From NCBI RefSeq assembly GCF_047250385.1, contig NZ_JBLBVM010000056.1:513348-577347 (forward strand): a DNA stretch of 64,000 nucleotides, given 5' to 3'. Numbering within the stretch: position 1 is the stretch's first letter; each line of letters begins with the position of its first letter. Made by a program: the position numbers and the translations under genes. The notes under the pieces were generated by a model that worked only from the letters and a program-made list of their open reading frames with translations, was not told where the DNA came from and made no database searches. This document shows, piece by piece, positions 59,815 to 64,000 of this stretch. The DNA is from Glaciecola sp047250385 (GTDB taxonomy: Bacteria; Pseudomonadota; Gammaproteobacteria; Enterobacterales; Alteromonadaceae).

Positions 59815-60834
59815 TTAACGCCATCCCGCGCTGTCCATCAACATGAGTGCTTTTGCATTGGTTTCACCGACTTTGGTGAGCGATACATCTTGTGCTTTAA
59901 ACGTGCCCATTGCTTTGAGTGTTTCACTCCATTTTGTACCCACTTTAACTGGATACTCATGGTTTGTTTCTGCATACCAAGCTTGTGCTTCATCAGTTAG
60001 CATAAACCGAATTAAGGCTTTTGCTGCATCAACATTTTTCGCGTGTTTAGCTACGCTAACACCTGAAATATTGACATGTGCGCCTATAGACTCTTGATCT
60101 GGCCAGAATACGGCAACTTGCTCAGCAACTTTGCGTGTTGCTTCATCGTCGGCGTTCAACATTCCTGCAAGGTAATAAGTATTAGCAATAGCGATATCGC
60201 ATTCCCCTGCTACTACGGCTTTAATTTGGTCTCTATCTCCACCCTTTGGAGTGCGTGCGAAATTGGCGACTAATCCTTTTGCCCATTCAAGCGTTTTAAC
60301 TTCTCCTTGGTTTTGGATCATGCCTGAAACCATAGATTGGTTATAAATGTTATTCGAAGATCGAATGCAAATTCGGTTTTTCCATTCTTCGTCAGTCAAC
60401 GCTTGCATAGTAGATAATGCCTCAGGCTTAACACGATCCTTTGCATACATTATTGGGCGCGCACGTAAGGTTAAAGCTGTCCAATGTGCATCTTCATCAC
60501 GCAAATATGCAGGCACGTTAGAGAAAATTGTTTCATCTGCATTCACCTGAGTGACGCCAACTTGCTTGGCTCTTACTAAACGTCCAACATCTGTGGTAAT
60601 TAAAACGTCTGCGGGACTAAACTGCCCTTCAGACTGCATTCTAGAGATCAGCGCATCAGCTCCACCCGTTACCAAGTTAACTTTGATACCAGTAGCTTCT
60701 GTAAAATCATCCAAAATAGGTTTTATCAGTGCTTCTTTGCGAGCTGAATAGACGTTGACCTCAGCGCTCAAGCTTTGTGCCGAAAAAATAACTAGCGAGA
60801 ATAAAACAAACAAACGAGAAATGTATGTCGTCAC
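59815..60834 (-). CDS. fbpA: Iron(III)-binding periplasmic protein (FbpA/FutA type)
   Basis: A 339-residue solute-binding protein. The signal peptide ends SAQSLSA. The mature protein opens EVNVYSARKEALIKPILDDF and has TGGADALISRMQSEG, ADVLITTDVGRL and the paired tyrosines in IANTYYLAGM that bind ferric iron in this class. First gene of the operon fbpABC-like, behind a Fur box at 60883. Confidence 0.9.
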   Translation of the reverse strand: MTTYISRLFVLFSLVIFSAQSLSAEVNVYSARKEALIKPILDDFTEATGIKVNLVTGGADALISRMQSEGQFSPADVLITTDVGRLVRAKQVGVTQVNADETIFSNVPAYLRDEDAHWTALTLRARPIMYAKDRVKPEALSTMQALTDEEWKNRICIRSSNNIYNQSMVSGMIQNQGEVKTLEWAKGLVANFARTPKGGDRDQIKAVVAGECDIAIANTYYLAGMLNADDEATRKVAEQVAVFWPDQESIGAHVNISGVSVAKHAKNVDAAKALIRFMLTDEAQAWYAETNHEYPVKVGTKWSETLKAMGTFKAQDVSLTKVGETNAKALMLMDSAGWR

Positions 60835-60882
60835 TTTTTTACCTACCTTCTAGACTTAATTAATAAAGAGTTACATGTTAAT

Positions 60883-60897
60883 TGATAATAGTTCTCA
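60883..60897. promoter_or_regulatory. Fur box upstream of the iron transporter operon
   Basis: TGATAATAGTTCTCA matches the 7-1-7 Fur consensus TGATAATNATTATCA in all seven left-half bases and five of seven right-half bases. It lies 49 bp before the fbpA-like ATG, read leftward, overlapping the likely promoter. Confidence 0.7.
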
Positions 60898-61006
60898 ATT
60901 GCAACTAGGGATCACAAATATTGATTAAAAAGTGTAAAATAGCTTTGCGAAAGACCATAGGATATACTCTCCGCAATTATTTAGGCTGAAAGTAGCGTTT
61001 TATCGA

Positions 61007-61330
61007 ATGAATGATTCAAGATTAGTTTATTCGACCGATACAGGTAGAATAAAACAAGAAAATGAAAGCTTACAAAATACCCCAAAGGGCGATGGCATTG
61101 TAAGAATAAGGAAAGAAACTAAAGGACGCAAAGGTAAGGGCATGAGCATTATCGACGGCCTTGAAATGAATGAAGCTGAACTGAAAACATTGTGCAAAGA
61201 ATTAAAGAAACAATGTGGTTGCGGTGGCGCAGTAAAAGGCTTCAGCATAGAGATTCAAGGTGATATTCGCGATAAACTCAAGCAACTTTTAGAAGCGAAA
61301 GGAAAACGCGTTAAACTGGCTGGCGGCTAA
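61007..61330 (+). CDS. yciH: SUI1/eIF1-like translation factor YciH
   Basis: A 107-residue protein. Its C-terminal half is the SUI1 fold shared with eukaryotic eIF1: MSIIDGLEMNEAELKTLCKE, QCGCGGAVKG (positive loop), and IEIQGDIRDKLKQLL. The N-terminus (RLVYSTDTGRI) is that of bacterial YciH, which can restrict initiation at non-standard starts under stress. Divergent from the iron operon; 23 bp before the next gene, so they may be cotranscribed. Confidence 0.9.
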   Translation: MNDSRLVYSTDTGRIKQENESLQNTPKGDGIVRIRKETKGRKGKGMSIIDGLEMNEAELKTLCKELKKQCGCGGAVKGFSIEIQGDIRDKLKQLLEAKGKRVKLAGG

Positions 61331-61353
61331 GCATTTAAAGAGAAAAATAAACA

Positions 61354-62160
61354 ATGCATCAACTTTCGATATCTGATTTGCACATACTATTGGTCGAACC
61401 GTCCGATACACAAAGCAAAATCATTAAAAGTATTCTGTTAGCAGAAGACGTGCAAACGGTTGACGTTGTCAAAACAGTCGAACAAGCAAAGGCATCTATT
61501 GAAGCTCACGGAGCAGATATGGTTGTTAGCACAATGTATTTAGCTGATGGAAGTGGCTTAGATATTCTGAAGTTTATTAAAAACGACGAAGCACATGCCT
61601 CCATCCCGTTTATGCTTGTAAGCAGTGAAAATAGCATTAGTAAGATTGACGAATTTAAGCAAGCTGGCGTTGCCGCTATTTTGCCAAAACCATTTGAACC
61701 GATTCATCTATCCCGCGGACTGAATGCCAGTTTACAATTGCTAAATACCGAAGAAATCGACCTAGATTTATTTGATGTGCAAGATGTGCGAGTCCTAATT
61801 GTTGATGATAGCCGTCTAGCCCGCAATCACATTCGCCGTGTACTTGAAGGCATGGGCTTGTCTAAATTTATGGAAGCCGAAAACGGTGCGCTAGCCTTAA
61901 CCTTATTAAAAGATAATGAATTCGATCTTGTCGTCACCGATTACAACATGCCAGAAATGGATGGCCGAGAATTATCTGAATTCATTCGTTTTAATCCCGC
62001 GACAACCCATATTCCGATTATTATGGTGACTTCTGAATCTTCGAGTAGCGCTCATATGGCAAATATTCAGCAAACTGGCGTGAATGCGCTGTGTGATAAA
62101 CCTTTCGAATCAGACGAAGTAAAATCAATGTTAGTAAGATTATTAGGTTCTGGCAGTTAA
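61354..62160 (+). CDS. Response regulator with two receiver domains, the first degenerate
   Basis: A 268-residue protein made of two REC domains and no output domain. REC1 (~8-130): the acidic pair reads VEPSD and the phospho-acceptor Asp is replaced (VVSTMYLADGSGLD, Ser where Asp is normal), while the Lys in LPKPFEP is kept, so it cannot be phosphorylated normally. REC2 (~145-265): VLIVDDSRLARN, phospho-Asp in VVTDYNMPEMDG, MVTSE and DKPFE, all intact. Such doubles relay signals, for example in chemotaxis or biofilm circuits. No histidine kinase is adjacent. Confidence 0.85.
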   Translation: MHQLSISDLHILLVEPSDTQSKIIKSILLAEDVQTVDVVKTVEQAKASIEAHGADMVVSTMYLADGSGLDILKFIKNDEAHASIPFMLVSSENSISKIDEFKQAGVAAILPKPFEPIHLSRGLNASLQLLNTEEIDLDLFDVQDVRVLIVDDSRLARNHIRRVLEGMGLSKFMEAENGALALTLLKDNEFDLVVTDYNMPEMDGRELSEFIRFNPATTHIPIIMVTSESSSSAHMANIQQTGVNALCDKPFESDEVKSMLVRLLGSGS

Positions 62161-62216
62161 AATAGGATACTTAACACCTCAATTCGAATTATTTAGGTAG
62201 TTTCTCCTTTTATCCA

Positions 62217-62245
62217 TTGACACTACGCTGGCACTTACATACATT
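62217..62245 (+). promoter_or_regulatory. Sigma-70 promoter of pheA
   Basis: A perfect TTGACA (62217-62222), a 17-bp spacer and TACATT (62240-62245) precede pheA. The leader to GTG 62355 is about 100 nt and has no Phe-rich peptide or terminator hairpin that I can see. Confidence 0.65.
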
Positions 62246-62354
62246 CCCATATAGGGCGTTAGTTCGTATGATTCTGCGCAGCCCCTAACACATGTACCAA
62301 ATAGCTTTAGTGAGCAAACATTTGGCAAAAAGCGTTTACTCAAAAGGAGCTGAA

Positions 62355-63536
62355 GTGCCCAAACAAGAACTTGAAGAAATTCGCGAAAAGATTACCTCTC
62401 TTGACTCTCAGTTGCTTTCTTTATTAGCGACTCGTCAAGGCTTAACCAATCAAGTAGCCGAAACGAAAGTTAAGAACCATATTCCCGTACGCGATCGAGC
62501 GAGAGAAGAGCAGCTGCTAGTCCGCCTGATTAAACAAGGTCAGGAAGTTGGTTTAGACCCGCATTATGTGACTCAGTTATTTCACGTCATTATTGAAGAT
62601 TCGGTATTAAACCAACAAGCCATGCTTGCTCGCTGGGCGAATCCTGGAAGTGAGAAACCGCTTAATCGAGTGGCGTTTTTAGGTGACAAAGGCTCTTACA
62701 GCTACTTAGCAACGCAAAAGTACTTTTCTCGTCGCCCTGGGGAATTGCTTGAAATAGGTTGCCAAAGTTTCGTAGAAATTATCAATAAAGTAGAATCAGG
62801 CGAAGCCGACTTTGCGGTTCTACCAATTGAAAACACATCGTCTGGCAGTATTAACGAGGTTTATGACCAACTTCAACACACTCGCCTAAGCATTGTGGGC
62901 GAACTCACCCACCCTATTAAACATGCTTTATTGGTTGCTGATGGTGTTGAAGTGAGTAAGATTAAAACTCTGTATGCTCACCCACAAGTATTCGCACAAT
63001 GCAGTCACTTTTTAGCTGAGTTAGGCAATGTAGAAGTGAAGCCATGCGATAGTACCTCTGCCGCCATGATAATAGTAAATGAACTGCAATCAGGTGAAGT
63101 CGCTGCAATTGGCAGTGAAGCTGGCGGCGCTTTATATGGTTTGAAAGCAATCAAGTCGAACTTGGCGAATCAAAAAGAAAACCATAGTCGCTTTATTGTA
63201 GTGGCCAGTGAGTCAGTGAAGGTGCCGTTGCAAGTTCCAGCCAAAACCACATTAATCATGTCAACCGTTCAAAAGCCCGGCGCATTAGTCGAAGCATTGT
63301 TGGTGTTGAAAGAAAACCAAATAAATATGACCAAATTAGAATCAAGACCAATTACGGGCAATCCGTGGGAAGAAATGTTTTATTTGGATGTTGAAGGTAA
63401 TATTTCAGATGGCCCAATGCAAAATGCCTTGGAAGCGCTGCGCGGGATGACACGCTATTTCAAAGTGTTGGGCTGTTACCCTGTTGAAGAAGTAAGTCCA
63501 ACGAAAGTTGCTGCGGTAAGTGCGTTGATGGAATAG
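62355..63536 (+). CDS. pheA: Bifunctional chorismate mutase / prephenate dehydratase
   Basis: Converts chorismate to prephenate and then to phenylpyruvate in phenylalanine synthesis. Chorismate-mutase domain (~1-90: ELEEIREKITSLDSQLLSLLATR), prephenate dehydratase (~105-285: FLGDKGSYSYLA, PIENTSSGSINEVYD) and a C-terminal ACT domain (TTLIMSTVQKPGALVEALLV, ESRPITGNPWEEMFY) for feedback by phenylalanine. The start is GTG 62355 because AAAGGAGCTGAA lies directly before it; an in-frame ATG at 62292 would add 21 atypical residues. Confidence 0.93.
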   Translation: MPKQELEEIREKITSLDSQLLSLLATRQGLTNQVAETKVKNHIPVRDRAREEQLLVRLIKQGQEVGLDPHYVTQLFHVIIEDSVLNQQAMLARWANPGSEKPLNRVAFLGDKGSYSYLATQKYFSRRPGELLEIGCQSFVEIINKVESGEADFAVLPIENTSSGSINEVYDQLQHTRLSIVGELTHPIKHALLVADGVEVSKIKTLYAHPQVFAQCSHFLAELGNVEVKPCDSTSAAMIIVNELQSGEVAAIGSEAGGALYGLKAIKSNLANQKENHSRFIVVASESVKVPLQVPAKTTLIMSTVQKPGALVEALLVLKENQINMTKLESRPITGNPWEEMFYLDVEGNISDGPMQNALEALRGMTRYFKVLGCYPVEEVSPTKVAAVSALME

Positions 63537-63623
63537 TTTATTGTTTATTGTTTAGCGCTGAATTGTATGTTTATGAGTACAACAGGTGAATAAAATACCT
63601 GTTACACGTCATTCCTATGAAGG

Positions 63624-63749
63624 TATAATACTGTTCGTTTAAGGTTCAAAAGCCCTTCGTCTTTACTGCGAAGGCAGTAATCTCCGTCTAATTACACAAT
63701 GCTAAGATTGAGAAATTCAGTAAATTTGCTTAAACGAACAGTATTTTTC
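63624..63749. mobile_element. MITE-like element, copy 2 (126 bp)
   Basis: The ends ATAATACTGTTCGTTTAAG (63625-63643) and CTTAAACGAACAGTATT (63729-63745) are near-perfect inverted repeats, the same as those of the element at 52111-52282. GAAGG flanks both sides (63619-63623, 63750-63754), the complement of the CCTTC flanking copy 1. The interior holds a TACTGCGAAGGCAGTA palindrome. No coding capacity. Confidence 0.62.
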
Positions 63750-63887
63750 GAAGGCTGGAGCCCCTTAAATAACGTGATGAACTCAAAAAAAGTAAGTTTT
63801 TCAGCTGGTTAAAAAGCTGAATATTTAATATTTTCGGTAATTTGGGAGGTTCCTGCATTCGCACTGAGGGCTCCCCAAAAATTTGAA

Positions 63888-63950
63888 AAACATAGTGGAT
63901 TGTGATCTTATTATTTTCGCCAAAAAACAAATAAGAGATCCACTATGTTT
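63888..63950. repeat. Inverted repeat overlapping the start codon of the last ORF
   Basis: AAACATAGTGGAT (63888-63900) and ATCCACTATGTTT (63938-63950) are 13-bp perfect inverted repeats with a 37-nt spacer. The right arm contains the ATG at 63945 and part of its ribosome-binding region. In a transcript reading through from upstream, the hairpin would hide the start, as in several insertion sequences. The rest of 63755-63887 shows no gene, only a GGGAG/CTCCC hairpin near 63844-63876. Confidence 0.55.
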
Positions 63951-64000
63951 AAGACACAATATTGCCATACTTTATTAAAATCGTCTTTCGAAAATTTAAA
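63945..64000 (+). CDS. N-terminus of an unidentified ORF, possibly a transposase (cut by window edge)
   Basis: ATG at 63945 opens a frame that runs to the edge with 18 full codons (MFKTQYCHTLLKSSFENL). AAGAGATCC precedes it. No family can be assigned from so little. The start codon inside an inverted repeat and the adjacent MITE-like element make a transposase a reasonable guess. Confidence 0.4.
   Translation, partial: MFKTQYCHTLLKSSFENL

Noticed and set aside
62161..62354. Phenylalanine attenuator or leader peptide before pheA
   Set aside because: No Phe-rich short frame and no hairpin with T-run can be seen in the leader.
63730..63930. Minus-strand 66-codon frame near the right edge
   Set aside because: It covers the end of the MITE-like element and palindromic DNA, has no ribosome-binding site and no family likeness.
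1..64000. CRISPR array, prophage or rRNA operon
   Set aside because: No regularly spaced direct repeats, phage structural genes or rRNA sequences were seen. The only repeats are the palindromic and MITE-like ones and the upp duplication.

Overview
The window looks like chromosome from a low-GC, probably marine gammaproteobacterium. The ybgC-tolQRAB-pal-cpoB block, followed by tRNA-Lys and nadA, and the aspS-nudB-ruvCAB block have the gene order known from Gammaproteobacteria. The alginate-lyase gene, PEP-CTERM protein, glutathione-dependent formaldehyde pathway and AT-rich intergenic DNA fit a marine heterotroph. A Kangiella/Aliikangiella/Pleionea-like lineage is only a guess. No prophage, CRISPR array, rRNA or replication origin is visible.

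Layout. 1-7.5 kb: a truncated MMPL/RND exporter, Fpr, a lysine-rich small protein, a MarR regulator, an OmpA-like lipoprotein, a short operon of membrane peptide, MscS-like channel and ECF sigma factor, and YjjG. 7.6-14.1 kb: a PL7 alginate-lyase lipoprotein, then an apparent oxygen-responsive island (Usp, D-lactate dehydrogenase, phosphofructokinase, beta-CASP nuclease, lipoprotein cytochrome c) with three FNR/ANR-type boxes. 14.2-21.5 kb: TetR/AcrAB-type efflux pump with an AcrR-like operator and an attenuator-like hairpin between the pump genes, then a nitroreductase and a RhlE-type helicase. 21.7-27.6 kb: an unrecognised two-gene unit (607-residue protein plus lipoprotein), an EamA transporter and PrpE.

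27.7-35.8 kb is the accessory heart of the window. A membrane-anchored TIR-TPR protein of 1334 residues sits between intact upp and a second, partial upp 3' end. Downstream of that fragment is a three-gene membrane operon (zinc-ribbon membrane protein, M48 peptidase, GYF_2-RDD protein). The promoter regions of the TIR gene and of this operon are diverged copies of each other, and the second copy still carries the first five codons of a TIR-type gene followed by a stop. This points to a variable insertion site downstream of upp, and I judge it the best candidate for an undescribed, possibly defensive, system.

36-43.4 kb holds an electrophile/quinone module (DoxX, AzoR, pirin, LysR), a TauE-type exporter and formaldehyde detoxification genes with their own LysR regulator. 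43.4-56.8 kb holds a PEP-CTERM protein, tRNA-Ser, nadA, tRNA-Lys, the Tol-Pal operon, a candidate small RNA, a MITE-like element, and ruvBAC-nudB-aspS. 57-64 kb holds an iron(III) ABC transporter behind a Fur box, YciH, a double-receiver regulator, PheA, a second MITE-like element, and the first codons of an ORF whose start lies in an inverted repeat.
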